Shown here piece by piece: positions 14,962 through 24,697 of a stretch of DNA of 38,540 nucleotides. This DNA is from Pseudonocardia sp. (GTDB taxonomy: Bacteria; Actinomycetota; Actinomycetes; Mycobacteriales; Pseudonocardiaceae). A model generated the notes under the pieces. The model saw only the letters and a program-made list of their open reading frames with translations. It did no database searches and was not told where the DNA came from. Where the stretch lies: NCBI RefSeq assembly GCF_025965585.1, contig NZ_JAOPWR010000466.1, positions 1 through 38,540 on the forward strand, given 5' to 3'. Position 1 is the stretch's first letter; every line of letters starts with the position of its first letter. The position numbers and the translations under genes are program-made.

Positions 14962-15822
14962 TCAGGGTGTGGCGAGGTCGAGGCCCAGGTCCAGCGCCGT
15001 GACGGAGTGCGTGAGGCCGCCCACCGAGAGGTAGTCGACTCCCGTCTGCGCGTACGCGCGGGCGTTGGCCAGCTGCAGCCCGCCCGACGACTCCAGCCCG
15101 GTGGGCAGGCTCCCCCGCCGCCGGACGGCCTCCGCCGTGGTGGCGACGTCGAAGTTGTCCAGCAGCACCAGCTCGGCGTTCAGGGCGAGCACCTCGTCGA
15201 GCTGGTCGAGGGAGTCGACCTCCACCTCGCACGGCAGGTCGGGTGCGTGCGCGCGGGCCGCGGCCAGCGCCGCCCCGACCGAGCCGGCCGCCGCGACGTG
15301 GTTGTCCTTGATGAGGACGGCGTCGCCGAGACCGAGCCGGTGGTTGGCCCCGCCCCCGCAGCGCACGGCGTACTTCTCCAGCAACCGCAGCCCCGGCAGC
15401 GTCTTGCGGGTGTCGCGGATCCGGGCGTGCGTGCCGGCCACGGCGTCCACCCAGGCCGCGGTGGCCGTGGCGACCCCGGAGAGGTGGCACAGGAGGTTCA
15501 GCGCCGTGCGCTCGGCCGTCAGCAGGCTGCGCACCGGCGCGCGGACGACCAGCGCGGCGTCGCCGGCGGCGAGCCGGTCGCCGTCCGCCCGCTGGGAGAG
15601 CACCTCGTAGTCCCCGACGACGGTGTCGAGCACCGCCAGCGCGACGGGCAGCCCCGCGAGCGTGCCCGGCTGCCGGGCCGCGAACGACCCGACGGCGATC
15701 GCGTCCGCCGGCACGGTGGCCGCCGTCGTGGCGTCGGGCCCGTAGCGCAGGTCCTCGGTGAGCGCGGTGTCGACGACGCGGCGCAGGTCGTCGAGGTCGG
15801 GCCCGATCAGTGTGACTGTCAT
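14962..15822 (-). CDS. nadC: Nicotinate-nucleotide diphosphorylase (carboxylating)
   Basis: MTVTLIGPDLDDLRRVVDTALTEDLRYGPDATT...ERTALNLLCHLSGVAT...RDTRKTLPGLRLLEKYAVRCGGGANHRLGL. Confidence 0.96.
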   Translation of the reverse strand: MTVTLIGPDLDDLRRVVDTALTEDLRYGPDATTAATVPADAIAVGSFAARQPGTLAGLPVALAVLDTVVGDYEVLSQRADGDRLAAGDAALVVRAPVRSLLTAERTALNLLCHLSGVATATAAWVDAVAGTHARIRDTRKTLPGLRLLEKYAVRCGGGANHRLGLGDAVLIKDNHVAAAGSVGAALAAARAHAPDLPCEVEVDSLDQLDEVLALNAELVLLDNFDVATTAEAVRRRGSLPTGLESSGGLQLANARAYAQTGVDYLSVGGLTHSVTALDLGLDLATP

Positions 15823-15860
15823 GATTCCGCCTCCGCGGGCAAGGCAACGTCGGCGGTCAT
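15819..15860 (-). CDS. Putative 13-aa mini-[16 protein letters not shown] coupling nadB to nadC
   Basis: ATG ACC GCC GAC GTT GCC TTG CCC GCG GAG GCG GAA TCA TGA; ATGA overlaps with nadB stop and nadC start; 34/42 nt and 9/13 aa identical to the hisD-hisC mini-ORF. Confidence 0.5.
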   Translation of the reverse strand: MTADVALPAEAES

Positions 15861-17473
15861 GCCGCCCCCACCTGGACGTTGCTGGTCTGCACCACCGGAC
15901 GGCCGGTGGCGTCGAGCGCGATCTCCAGGCTCTGGCGCTGCCAGACGTCGTCGCGCTCGGGGAAGTCACTGCGCACGTGGCAGCCGCGGCTCTCGGTGCG
16001 GGTGCCCGCGGCCGCGAGGACGGCCTGCGCGATCAGCGTCAGCGCCGCGTCCTCGACGCCGGCGCGGTCGACGGGCACTCCGATGCCGGTGGCGGCCTCG
16101 ATCGCGTCGGACGCCCCGGCGAGCCCGGCCCCGTCTCGGCCGATGCCGGCGGCGCCGGTCATGGCGCGCTGGACGACGCCGCGAGGCGCGATGGGCACCA
16201 CGGGCGACGGCGCGAGGGTCGGCGCTTCGCGCAGGACGCGGCGGTCGGCGGCAACGGCCCTGGCCACCCGCGCCCCGACGACGAGGCCCTCGAGCAGGCT
16301 GTTGGAGGCGAGCCGGTTGGCACCGTGCAGGCCGGTGCGGGCCACCTCGCCCGCCGCGTAGAGCCCGGGGGCGACCGTGCGACCGTTCGCGTCGGTGACG
16401 ACGCCGCCGCACGCGTAGTGCGCCGCGGGCGTCACGGGGATGGGCTCACGGACCGGGTCGATCCCGGCCTCCCGGCACGCCCCGAACACGGTCGGGAAGC
16501 GGCGGGCGAAGTCCTCCAGCGCACGGGCGTCGAGATAGACGCAGTCGGTGCCGGCCTCGAGCATCCGCCGGGTGATGGCCGCGGCGACGACGTCGCGCGG
16601 GGCCAGGTCGGCGAGCGGGTGCACTCCCGTCATGAACCGCGTGCCGGCGCGGTCGAGCAGCACCGCGCCCTCGCCGCGGACGGCCTCGGTGACGAGCGGA
16701 CGCCGGCCGGTGGCCGGCCCGTCGTAGAGCACCGTCGGGTGGAACTGCACGAACTCCAGGTCGGCCGCCGTGGCACCGGCGCGCAGTGCGAGCGCGACGC
16801 CGTCGCCGGTGGACGTCTCGGGGTTGGTGGTGGAGGCGTACATCTGGCCGTAGCCGCCGCTGGCCAGCAGCACCGCGGGGGCCCGCAGCACGCCGGGGCG
16901 ACCGTGGTCGTCCAGCACTGCCAGACCGGTGACGTGGCCGCGCTCGTCGCGCACGGCGTCGACGGCGAGGTGGCCGGTGAGCAGTGGCAGCCGGCTGTCC
17001 GACGCCGCGGCCACGAGCGCGCGCTCCACCTCCGCACCGGTGGCGTCGCCGCCCGCGTGGACCACGCGGAAGGCCGAGTGCCCGCCCTCGCGGGTGCGGG
17101 CGAGCCGGCCCCCCGCTGTGCCGATGCCCGGTCCCACACGCGGATCCTCCGTGTCGAAGACCGCTCCCCGCGCCCGCAGCCGGGCCACGGCGGCGGGTCC
17201 GTCGCGCAGGATCGAGGCGACGGCGGCGGGATCGCACAACGCGGCGCCGGCCGTCAGGGTGTCGGCGACGTGCGCCTCGACGCTGTCGCCCGGCACGTCC
17301 CCGACCACGACCGCGACCCCGCCCTGCGCCCAGCGCGTGGACCCGGAGTCGACGGCGTCCTTGGTGACGACGAGAACGCGCAGCCCCAGAGCGGCGGCGT
17401 CGAGCGCGGCGGTGAGCCCGGCGACCCCGGACCCGACGACGACGAGGTCGGCCTCGGCCTCCCAGGTGCTCAT
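15857..17473 (-). CDS. nadB: L-aspartate oxidase
   Basis: [48 protein letters not shown]...FHPTVLYDG...[13 protein letters not shown]...[29 protein letters not shown]. Confidence 0.96.
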   Translation of the reverse strand: MSTWEAEADLVVVGSGVAGLTAALDAAALGLRVLVVTKDAVDSGSTRWAQGGVAVVVGDVPGDSVEAHVADTLTAGAALCDPAAVASILRDGPAAVARLRARGAVFDTEDPRVGPGIGTAGGRLARTREGGHSAFRVVHAGGDATGAEVERALVAAASDSRLPLLTGHLAVDAVRDERGHVTGLAVLDDHGRPGVLRAPAVLLASGGYGQMYASTTNPETSTGDGVALALRAGATAADLEFVQFHPTVLYDGPATGRRPLVTEAVRGEGAVLLDRAGTRFMTGVHPLADLAPRDVVAAAITRRMLEAGTDCVYLDARALEDFARRFPTVFGACREAGIDPVREPIPVTPAAHYACGGVVTDANGRTVAPGLYAAGEVARTGLHGANRLASNSLLEGLVVGARVARAVAADRRVLREAPTLAPSPVVPIAPRGVVQRAMTGAAGIGRDGAGLAGASDAIEAATGIGVPVDRAGVEDAALTLIAQAVLAAAGTRTESRGCHVRSDFPERDDVWQRQSLEIALDATGRPVVQTSNVQVGAA

Positions 17474-18462
17474 TCCCCACCGCCGGGCTGACCGATCGCG
17501 ATCATCCGCTCCACGGCGCTGCGGGCGCGGGCCGCGAGCTCGGGGGCGACCGTGACCTCGTCGCGGTCCTCGCGCAGCGCCCGGAGCAGCTTCTCCGGCG
17601 TGATCATCTTCATGTAGGTGCAGCTCGCGCGGTCGTTGACGGCGCGGAAGTCGATCTCCGGCGCGGCCTTGCGCAGCTGGTGCAGCATGCCGACCTCGGT
17701 GGCCACCAGGACCTGCTTCGACGTGGACGCGCGCGCGGCGTCGAGCATGCCGCCCGTCGAGAGGATCTTGACGCGGTCCGCGGGTACCGCACCCGTGCCG
17801 GTCAGGTAGAGCGCCGACGTGGCGCAGCCGCACTCCGGGTGGACGTAGAGCTCGGCGTCGGGGTTCTCCTCGGCCTTGCGCGTCAGCGTGGCGCCGTTGA
17901 TGCCGGCGTGGACGTGGCACTCCCCCGCCCAGACGTGCATGTTCTGCCGTCCGGTGATGCGGCGGACGTGCGCGCCCAGGAACTGGTCGGGCAGGAACAG
18001 CACCTCGCGGTCGGCCGGGATCGACGCCACGACCTCCACCGCGTTGGACGACGTGCAGCAGATGTCGGTCTCGGCCTTCACCGCGGCGGTGGTGTTGACG
18101 TACGACACGACCACGGCGCCGGGGTGCCCGGCCTTCCACTCCCGCAGCTGGTCGGCGGTGATGGAGTCGGCCAGCGAGCAGCCCGCGTTCGCATCCGGGA
18201 TCAGCACGGTCTTCTCCGGGCTGAGGATCTTCGCGGTCTCGGCCATGAAGTGCACGCCGCAGAACACGATGGTCGACGCCGGGGACTCGGCCGCGATCCG
18301 CGAGAGCGCCAGGGAGTCCCCCGTCACGTCGGCGACGTCCTGGATCTCCGGCAGCTGGTAGTTGTGCGCCAGCAGCACGGCGTCCTTCTCGCGCGCCAGG
18401 GCGCGCACCTCGTCCGCCCAGCCGGGTTCGAGTCCCGTGGGCAGCAGCTCCGACATCGGCAT
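17470..18462 (-). CDS. nadA: Quinolinate synthase
   Basis: [30 protein letters not shown]...[24 protein letters not shown]...[27 protein letters not shown]. Confidence 0.96.
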   Translation of the reverse strand: MPMSELLPTGLEPGWADEVRALAREKDAVLLAHNYQLPEIQDVADVTGDSLALSRIAAESPASTIVFCGVHFMAETAKILSPEKTVLIPDANAGCSLADSITADQLREWKAGHPGAVVVSYVNTTAAVKAETDICCTSSNAVEVVASIPADREVLFLPDQFLGAHVRRITGRQNMHVWAGECHVHAGINGATLTRKAEENPDAELYVHPECGCATSALYLTGTGAVPADRVKILSTGGMLDAARASTSKQVLVATEVGMLHQLRKAAPEIDFRAVNDRASCTYMKMITPEKLLRALREDRDEVTVAPELAARARSAVERMIAIGQPGGGE

Positions 18463-18475
18463 GTGGTCTCCCGTC

Positions 18476-18498
18476 GTTTTCGACTGCGAGTCGTAAAC
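18476..18498. promoter_or_regulatory. Candidate NrtR operator upstream of nadA
   Basis: GTTTTCGACTGCGAGTCGTAAAC, near-perfect palindrome (GTTTnCGACTnnnAGTCGnAAAC), 13 nt upstream of nadA ATG and downstream of a TAGCCT -10-like box on the minus strand. Confidence 0.65.
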
Positions 18499-18635
18499 AG
18501 GTGTGAGGCTAGCAGCCGGGCACCCCTCGCCACATCCCCCACGTGACCGGAACCTCACCGCCCGGCAATCCCCCGTTCACCGGTCCCACCCACGAGTCGA
18601 CATGTCCGAGATGTACACGAGCGCGCACGAGTGCG

Positions 18636-18671
18636 TCCGCGTGCGCGAGTCATGTTCCGCGTGCGCGGGTC
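18636..18671. repeat. 16-bp direct repeat with 20-bp period upstream of nrtR
   Basis: TCCGCGTGCGCGAGTC (18636-18651) and TCCGCGTGCGCGGGTC (18656-18671), 15/16 identical. Confidence 0.7.
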
Positions 18672-18771
18672 GACCCGGACGGCGGCCCGGGTCGGCACGA
18701 TCCGGCGCCGGGAGCGGGATGCCGCGCGGCGGTGCACGGCCGGTCCCGGTGATCCGCCTACGATCCGCCCC

Positions 18772-19470
18772 ATGGGGCGACACAGCGAGCACGAGGTGCT
18801 GGCCGCCGTCCTGCAGATCCGCGGCGGCGCCCTCCAGGTGCTCGCCTGGCACCGGGCGATGCCCCCCGACGCCGGACGGTGGGCGCTCCCGGGCGGCCGC
18901 CTGCGCGACGACGAGGACGTCGAGGCGTCGGTGCGCCGGCAGCTCGCCGAGAAGGTCGACGTGCGCGAGGTCGCCCACGTCGAGCAGATCGCGGTGTTCT
19001 CCGCCCCCGACCGCGTGCCCGGCACCCGGACGATCGCGACGGCGTTCCTCGGGCTGGTGCCGTCCGACGCCGACCCCGCGGTCCCCGACGACACCGCCTG
19101 GCATCCTCTGCGCCGGCTCCCCGACACCGCTTTCGACCACGCCACGATCGTCGACGCCGCCCAGGAGCGGCTGCGCGCGAAGCTCTCCTACACCAACCTC
19201 GGCTTCGCGCTGGCCCCCCGCGAGTTCACGATCTCGGCCCTGCGCGAGCTCTACGCGACGGCGCTCGGCCACACCATCTCGGCCACCAACCTGCAGCGCG
19301 TGCTCACCCGCCGGGCCCTGCTCGAGCCGACGGGTGCCGTCGCCCCTCCGGGGCCGTCCGGCGGCCGGCCCGCTGCGCTCTTCCGGTTCACGGACCGATC
19401 CCTTCGGGTGACGGACGCGTTCGCGGTGCTCCGGCCGCCGGGCGAGCACGCACGCGGAGCCGTACCGTAG
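18772..19470 (+). CDS. nrtR: NrtR-like transcriptional regulator (NUDIX domain + winged HTH)
   Basis: WALPGGRLRDDEDVEASVRRQLAEKV Nudix-like core plus C-terminal FTISALRELYATALGHTISATNLQRVLTRRALLEPTG wHTH; divergent from nadABC; TACGAT -10 positioned for leaderless start. Confidence 0.85.
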   Translation: MGRHSEHEVLAAVLQIRGGALQVLAWHRAMPPDAGRWALPGGRLRDDEDVEASVRRQLAEKVDVREVAHVEQIAVFSAPDRVPGTRTIATAFLGLVPSDADPAVPDDTAWHPLRRLPDTAFDHATIVDAAQERLRAKLSYTNLGFALAPREFTISALRELYATALGHTISATNLQRVLTRRALLEPTGAVAPPGPSGGRPAALFRFTDRSLRVTDAFAVLRPPGEHARGAVP

Positions 19471-19474
19471 GCGT

Positions 19475-20167
19475 GTGGCCGAGACCCTTCCGCTGTTCCC
19501 GCTGGGAACGGTACTGATGCCGGGGGCCTCGCTGCCGCTGCACATCTTCGAACCCCGCTACCGGCAGCTCACCGTCGACCTCGTCACGGGCGCCGTCCCG
19601 GGCAAGGAGTTCGGTGTCGTGGCCGTACGCGAGGGCTGGACCGCCGACGACGACGGCATCGACGGACTGCACGCCATCGGCTGCACCGCCGAGCTGCGCG
19701 ACGTCCGCCGGCTGCCCGACGGCCGCTACGACATCGTGACGCGCGGTGCCCGGCGGTTCCGGCTGCTCAGCCTCGACGCGGAGTCCAAGCCGTACCTGAT
19801 GGGGTCGGTGCAGTTCCTGCCCGACGTCGAGACGGACGCCGACAAGGGCGCCGACGCGGCCGACATGACACGGATGCTCAGCGCCTCGGCGCGCGACGCC
19901 CACCGCCGCTACTGCGCCACGGCGTGGAAGTCCGGCGACTGGTCCGAGCCGGAGGCCGACATCGGGGCCGGCAACCTCCCCCACGTGCTGGCGGCCGACT
20001 GCCTGCTGCCGATGTCCGACCGTCAGCGGCTGCTCGAGATGACCTCCCCCACCGAGCGGCTGCGGCTGGTGCGCGTCCTGCTCGCCCGGGAGACGGGCCT
20101 GCTCACGCAGCTGCGCGCGGTGCCCGCCCCGATCACGACCTACGCGGTGGAGCACAGCTTCAACTAG
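19475..20167 (+). CDS. Lon protease N-terminal (substrate-binding) domain protein
   Basis: ETLPLFPLGTVLMPGASLPLHIFEPRYRQLTVDLV; no AAA+ or protease domain; 4 nt after nrtR stop. Confidence 0.9.
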   Translation: MAETLPLFPLGTVLMPGASLPLHIFEPRYRQLTVDLVTGAVPGKEFGVVAVREGWTADDDGIDGLHAIGCTAELRDVRRLPDGRYDIVTRGARRFRLLSLDAESKPYLMGSVQFLPDVETDADKGADAADMTRMLSASARDAHRRYCATAWKSGDWSEPEADIGAGNLPHVLAADCLLPMSDRQRLLEMTSPTERLRLVRVLLARETGLLTQLRAVPAPITTYAVEHSFN

Positions 20168-20170
20168 CAA

Positions 20171-20212
20171 CGCCCCCCGCGAGTCGCGGCACGGATGCCG
20201 CGGGTCGGGGGC
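20171..20212. terminator. Long hairpin between convergent Lon-domain and PemK genes
   Basis: CGCCCCCCGCGAGTCGCGGCAcggaTGCCGCGGGTCGGGGGCG, perfect inner stem CGCGGCA/TGCCGCG and outer CGCCCCC/GGGGGCG arms. Confidence 0.6.
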
Positions 20213-20242
20213 GGAGTGCGCGCGAATCGCGGCGCGCGTGTG

Positions 20243-20755
20243 TCAGCTCCAGCCGTACCGGCTCCGCAGCTCCCCCGCCACGCGCTCGAAGCGGTCGCGG
20301 TCGAGCACCGCACCCTCGCGGCGGATGGCGTGCTCACCGATCTCCAGCACGCGGTCGAGCCGGACGAACGACTCGCGCCCCTCGCGGTCCCAGACGCCGG
20401 AGCCGATGGAGATCCAGTCGCGGTCGTCGGCGCGGCTGTGCCGGCTCGACAGCATCAGCCCGAGCAGGTCGCCGTCCCCCCGCCCGACGACGAGCAGCGG
20501 CCGGTCCTTGCCCCGCCCGTCGTTCTCCTCGAACGGCACCCACACCCACACGATCTCGCCGGGATCGGCGGCGCCGTCGAGGTTCGGGGTGTAGGAGACG
20601 GCGCGGGCCCGCTCACCGGCGGGCGCGCTGCGGGCCTGCGTCCGCGGCGGGGCGGCGACGGTGCCCTGCTTCTGCTGCGACGACGACAGCAGGTCCATCC
20701 CGATCTTGACCACCTGCTGCAGCAGGCTCCCCCAGTTCGCCATGGGCGACAGCAT
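20243..20755 (-). CDS. PemK/MazF family toxin-like protein (start may be ATG 20743)
   Basis: DPGEIVWVWVPFEENDGRGKDRPLLVVGRGDGDLLGLMLSSRHS...DWISIGSGVWDREGRESFVRLDRVLEI; no adjacent antitoxin ORF. Confidence 0.8.
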   Translation of the reverse strand: MLSPMANWGSLLQQVVKIGMDLLSSSQQKQGTVAAPPRTQARSAPAGERARAVSYTPNLDGAADPGEIVWVWVPFEENDGRGKDRPLLVVGRGDGDLLGLMLSSRHSRADDRDWISIGSGVWDREGRESFVRLDRVLEIGEHAIRREGAVLDRDRFERVAGELRSRYGWS

Positions 20756-20831
20756 GGTGCACCGCGGTGCGGCGGGCGTTCCGGGGTCGGCTCGCGATCA
20801 TGACGGGCCCGTGCGCAGGGCCAGGGGGCGG

Positions 20832-21404
20832 CTACACCTCCAGGCCGTTGCGGTCGATCTTCTCCCCTGCCGGCCAGTCCTCCATGGGTGAACACACCGG
20901 CAGCACCATCGACGCGCCGTCGTAGACCTGCACCTGCCCGTCGGCGCGCACCATCCGCGTCGGGTTGGGGACCCGCACCCAGCCGCCGCGCTCGTAGAAC
21001 GCCGCCACCGCCTCCCCGCAGGTGAGGAAGCCGAACGGCATCCCCAGCCCGCGCAGCGTGGTGGCCGCGCGCGCCAGCAGCTCCGCGCCGACGCCGTTCC
21101 CCTGCACCGACGGGTCGGCGGCCACCAGACCGACGTCCCCGAGGAGCAGGGACGCCTCGCCGGCCCGCACGAACCGGCGCAGGATCCCGAGGTGCGCGAC
21201 GATCCGCGGCCCGTCGCGGCCGATGAGCCGCAGCTCGGGCCGCCCGCTCGACCAGCTGCGGAACCCGGTGAACGGCGTCCGCGAGTACGGGAAGCAGCGC
21301 GCGAACAGCACGGCCAGCGCCGCATGCTCGTCGGGGGTGACGTCGTCCTCCCAGGTCTCCGACCACGAGATCGGGGCCCAGGAGACCTCAGCCGGTGCGC
21401 TCAC
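20832..21404 (-). CDS. GNAT family N-acetyltransferase
   Basis: [42 protein letters not shown] acetyl-CoA-binding motif. Confidence 0.85.
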   Translation of the reverse strand: MSAPAEVSWAPISWSETWEDDVTPDEHAALAVLFARCFPYSRTPFTGFRSWSSGRPELRLIGRDGPRIVAHLGILRRFVRAGEASLLLGDVGLVAADPSVQGNGVGAELLARAATTLRGLGMPFGFLTCGEAVAAFYERGGWVRVPNPTRMVRADGQVQVYDGASMVLPVCSPMEDWPAGEKIDRNGLEV

Positions 21405-21576
21405 CGTGCCGGCTGCAGCGCGCCGTCCACCCGGTCGGCGTGACCTGGACGACCATGCGCCGCGCGCAGTCGGCGCAGTAGCGCGGTGGCTCCAGCTCCC
21501 GGCGCGCGGCGCAGCGCGGGTGCTCGTCCTCCTCGGACGGCTTCCCGCACTGGTCGCAGAACATCAGCAGGGTCAC
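21388..21576 (-). CDS. bsaP: Biotin synthase auxiliary protein (BsaP-like, Cys-rich)
   Basis: [62 protein letters not shown] directly after bioB with GTGA overlap. Confidence 0.8.
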   Translation of the reverse strand: MTLLMFCDQCGKPSEEDEHPRCAARRELEPPRYCADCARRMVVQVTPTGWTARCSRHGERTG

Positions 21577-22580
21577 AGCGTGTCGTTCAGGGCCTTGATC
21601 GGCATCTGCAGCTCGCCGAGCAGGTCGATGTCGGACTCCGCGGGGCGGCCCAGCGTCGTCAGGTAGTTGCCGACGATCACGGCGTTGACGCCGCCGAGCA
21701 TGCCCCGGCGTGCCCCGAGGTCGCCGAGGGTGATCTCGCGGCCGCCTGCGAAGCGCAGCACCGTGCGCGGCATCGCCAGCCGGAACGCCGCGACGGTGCG
21801 CAGCGCGTCGGGTCCGGCCATCGGCTCGAGGTCGCCGAACGGGGTGCCCGGGCGCGGGTTGAGGAAGTTCAACGGCACCTCGTCGGGCGTGAGCGACGCG
21901 AGCTGTGCGGCGAACTCCGCACGCTGCTCCAGCGACTCCCCCATGCCGACGATGCCGCCGCAGCACACCTCCATGCCGGCCTCGCGCACCAGCCGCAGCG
22001 TCTCCCAGCGCTCCTCCCACGTGTGCGTGGTGACCACGTTGGTGAAGTGCGACCTCGCCGTCTCGAGGTTGTGGTTGTAGCGGTGCACGCCCATGGCGGC
22101 CAGCTGGTCGACCTGCTCGGGGGTGAGCATGCCCAGCGAGCACGCGATGTTGATGTCGACCGCGTCCTTGATCGCCGCGATGCCCGCCGCGACCTGCGCC
22201 ATCAGCCTCGCGTCCGGCCCGCGGACGGCGGCGACGATGCAGAACTCGGTGGCCCCGGTCTTGGCGGTCTGCTTGGCCGCCTCCACCAGCGACGGGACGT
22301 CGAGCCAGGCCGAGCGCACCGGCGACTCGAACAGCCCCGACTGCGAGCAGAAGTGGCAGTCCTCGGGACAGCCGCCGGTCTTGAGCGAGATGATCCCCTC
22401 GACCTCGACCTCCGGGCCGCACCAGCGCATGCGCACCTCGTGGGCGAGCTCCAGCAGGTCGTCGAGGGCGTCGTCGGGGAGACGGAGCACGTCGAGCACC
22501 TGTGCCTCGGACAGGCCGACGCCCTCGTCCAGTACCTGGGTGCGGGCGAGGGCGAGGATGTCCGACTGCGTTGTGGTCAC
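21573..22580 (-). CDS. bioB: Biotin synthase (alternative ATG start 22598)
   Basis: [25 protein letters not shown] radical-SAM CxxxCxx[36 protein letters not shown]. Confidence 0.96.
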   Translation of the reverse strand: MTTTQSDILALARTQVLDEGVGLSEAQVLDVLRLPDDALDDLLELAHEVRMRWCGPEVEVEGIISLKTGGCPEDCHFCSQSGLFESPVRSAWLDVPSLVEAAKQTAKTGATEFCIVAAVRGPDARLMAQVAAGIAAIKDAVDINIACSLGMLTPEQVDQLAAMGVHRYNHNLETARSHFTNVVTTHTWEERWETLRLVREAGMEVCCGGIVGMGESLEQRAEFAAQLASLTPDEVPLNFLNPRPGTPFGDLEPMAGPDALRTVAAFRLAMPRTVLRFAGGREITLGDLGARRGMLGGVNAVIVGNYLTTLGRPAESDIDLLGELQMPIKALNDTL

Positions 22581-23279
22581 GGCTTCGGAGTGTGCCATTC
22601 GCCCCCCAGCTCCGCCGCCAGGGTGTGACGCGCAACCCGGAGGAACTCGTCGGGCGCGAGCACACCGGCACCGTCGGGCACCGCCCCGAGCAGCGGGACG
22701 CCGGTGACGACAGGCAGGTCGGCGAGGTTGCACTCCGCGGCGAGGTCGGGCTCGGCCGGCCACGCGCCGACCACCACGCCCGCACACTCCAGGCCGCGTG
22801 TGCGCAGCGCCTCGGTGGTCAGTGCGGTGTGGTTGAGCGTGCCCAGGCCGGCAGCGGCGACGACGAGGACGGGCACGTCCAGCGCGGCGGCGACGTCGGC
22901 CAGCGTGCCGTCGTCGTCGAGACGGACGAGCAGCCCGCCCGCCCCCTCGACGATGACGAGGTCGTGGTCGGCCGCGAGGTCCGTCGCGGCCCGTGCCGCC
23001 TCCCCCGGTGTGACGGGCGCGACGCCGGCGCGACGCGCGGCCGTCGCGGGGGCGAGCGGGTCGGGGTAGCGCGCGAGCTCCCGCCCGGTGACGCCCGGGA
23101 CGAGCCGTGCGACGTCGGCGAGGTCCCCCGGCTCGCCGGGGCCGACGCCGGTCTGAGCGGGCTTGAGCACCGCCACCCGCGCCCCGCGGGCCAGGGCCAG
23201 CGCGGCGACGGCGGCGGTGACGACCGTCTTGCCGACGCCGGTCCCGGTGCCGGTGACGACGAGCACCCGCCCGCTCACG
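22577..23279 (-). CDS. bioD: Dethiobiotin synthase
   Basis: [57 protein letters not shown] overlap with bioB. Confidence 0.94.
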
Positions 23280-23325
23280 CGTCCACCGTCCCGCGCGAAG
23301 GGTGCTGCCGTGCGTCCCGCGGCGA

Positions 23326-24492
23326 TCACCGCGCCACCGCCGGAGCCAGTACCTCCGCCAGCACCGTCCGGACCAGCGCCAGGTCGTCGTCGGTGAGCGT
23401 CGCGCGGGCCGTCAGCCGCAACCGGCTCGTGCCCTCCGGCACCGACGGCGGCCGGAAGCACCCCACCCGCAGCCCCCGCTCCGCGCACCGCTGCGCCGCC
23501 GCGAACGCGACCCCCGGCTCGCCCAGCACCACCGACACCACCGCGGACGGCGGCGCCGGCACCCCGGCCGCGTCGGCCAGCGCGGCAGCCGCTCGCAGCA
23601 CCCGCGCCGGACGCCCGGGCTCCTCGCGCAGCACCCGCAGAGCGGCGAGGGCGGCACCCACGCTGGCCGGGGCGAGGCCGGTGTCGAAGATGAACGAGCG
23701 GGCGGTGTCGACCAGGTGTGCGGTGACCGCGGCCGGGCCCAGCACCGCCCCGCCCTGGCTGCCCAGCGACTTCGACAGCGTCACGGTGGCCACCACGTCG
23801 TCCGCCCCGGCGAGGCCGACGTCCGCGAGCAGGCCCCGCCCGCCCGGGCCGCACACGCCGAGCCCGTGCGCCTCGTCGACGACGAGCAGCGCCCCACGCG
23901 CCCGGCACACGGTGTGCAGCGCGCGCAGCGGGGCGAGCCCGCCGTCGACGCTGTTCACCGAGTCGGTGACGACCAGCGCGCGCGTCTCGGAGCGGGCGGC
24001 CAGCGCAGCCTCGACCGCGGACACGTCGTCGTGCGGCACCACCACGACCCGGGCGCGCGAGAGCCGGCAGGCGTCGACGAGCGAGGCGTGGTTGGCGGCG
24101 TCGGAGACGATCAGCGCGTCCGGTCCGGACAGCGCGGTGAGCACCCCGAGGTTCGCGGCGTAGCCCGAGGAGAACACCAGTGCCGACCCGGCGCCGCAGA
24201 ACGCGGCGAGCTCGGCCTCCAGCTCCGCGTGCAGGGACGTGGTGCCGGTCACCAGACGCGACCCCGTCGAGCCCGCCCCCCACGTGCGCAGCGCCTCGAC
24301 GCCGCCCTGCACGACGCGGGGGTCGGCGGAGAGGCCGAGGTAGTCGTTGCCGGCGAGGTCGAGCAGCGGCTCCCCCGCCCGGCGCGGGCGCAGCTCACGG
24401 CGCAGGCCGGCCTCGCGGCGGCGGGCGGCGTGGGCGTCGAGCCAGGCCAGGGGGTGGGCGGGAGGAAGCGACGACGGCGACACACTCGACAC
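23326..24492 (-). CDS. bioF: 8-amino-7-oxononanoate synthase (GTG 24483 is an alternative start)
   Basis: [94 protein letters not shown]. Confidence 0.94.
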   Translation of the reverse strand: MSSVSPSSLPPAHPLAWLDAHAARRREAGLRRELRPRRAGEPLLDLAGNDYLGLSADPRVVQGGVEALRTWGAGSTGSRLVTGTTSLHAELEAELAAFCGAGSALVFSSGYAANLGVLTALSGPDALIVSDAANHASLVDACRLSRARVVVVPHDDVSAVEAALAARSETRALVVTDSVNSVDGGLAPLRALHTVCRARGALLVVDEAHGLGVCGPGGRGLLADVGLAGADDVVATVTLSKSLGSQGGAVLGPAAVTAHLVDTARSFIFDTGLAPASVGAALAALRVLREEPGRPARVLRAAAALADAAGVPAPPSAVVSVVLGEPGVAFAAAQRCAERGLRVGCFRPPSVPEGTSRLRLTARATLTDDDLALVRTVLAEVLAPAVAR

Positions 24493-24562
24493 GCTAGGCG
24501 AGAGCGTCCGCTGGGGATGCGCCCGGCCACCGCGACCGCCCCGGACCCGCGCACACCCGCCC

Positions 24563-24691
24563 CGCGACTCGCGCGGACCAGAGCCCGACTCGCGCGCCCG
24601 GGGACCGACGCGCGGAGCGTGCGGTCAGGCCGTCGGCGTGCAGCTGATCGCGCGGCGGCACTACTCGCGCGCCCGGCCGTGTCGACTCGCG
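24563..24691. repeat. Cluster of four (G/T)ACTCGCG motifs in the bioF/SulP intergenic region
   Basis: CGCGACTCGCG 24563-24573, GACTCGCG 24587-24594, TACTCGCG 24662-24669, GACTCGCG 24684-24691; related palindromes CGCGAGTCGCG 20178 and CGCGAATCGCG 20221. Confidence 0.7.
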
Positions 24692-24697
24692 GGAGCC

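Noticed and set aside
18422-18440. tRNA T-arm-like sequence GGGTTCGAGTCCCG
   Set aside because: Encodes the nadA N-terminus ([12 protein letters not shown] on the other strand); no acceptor/anticodon stems around it.
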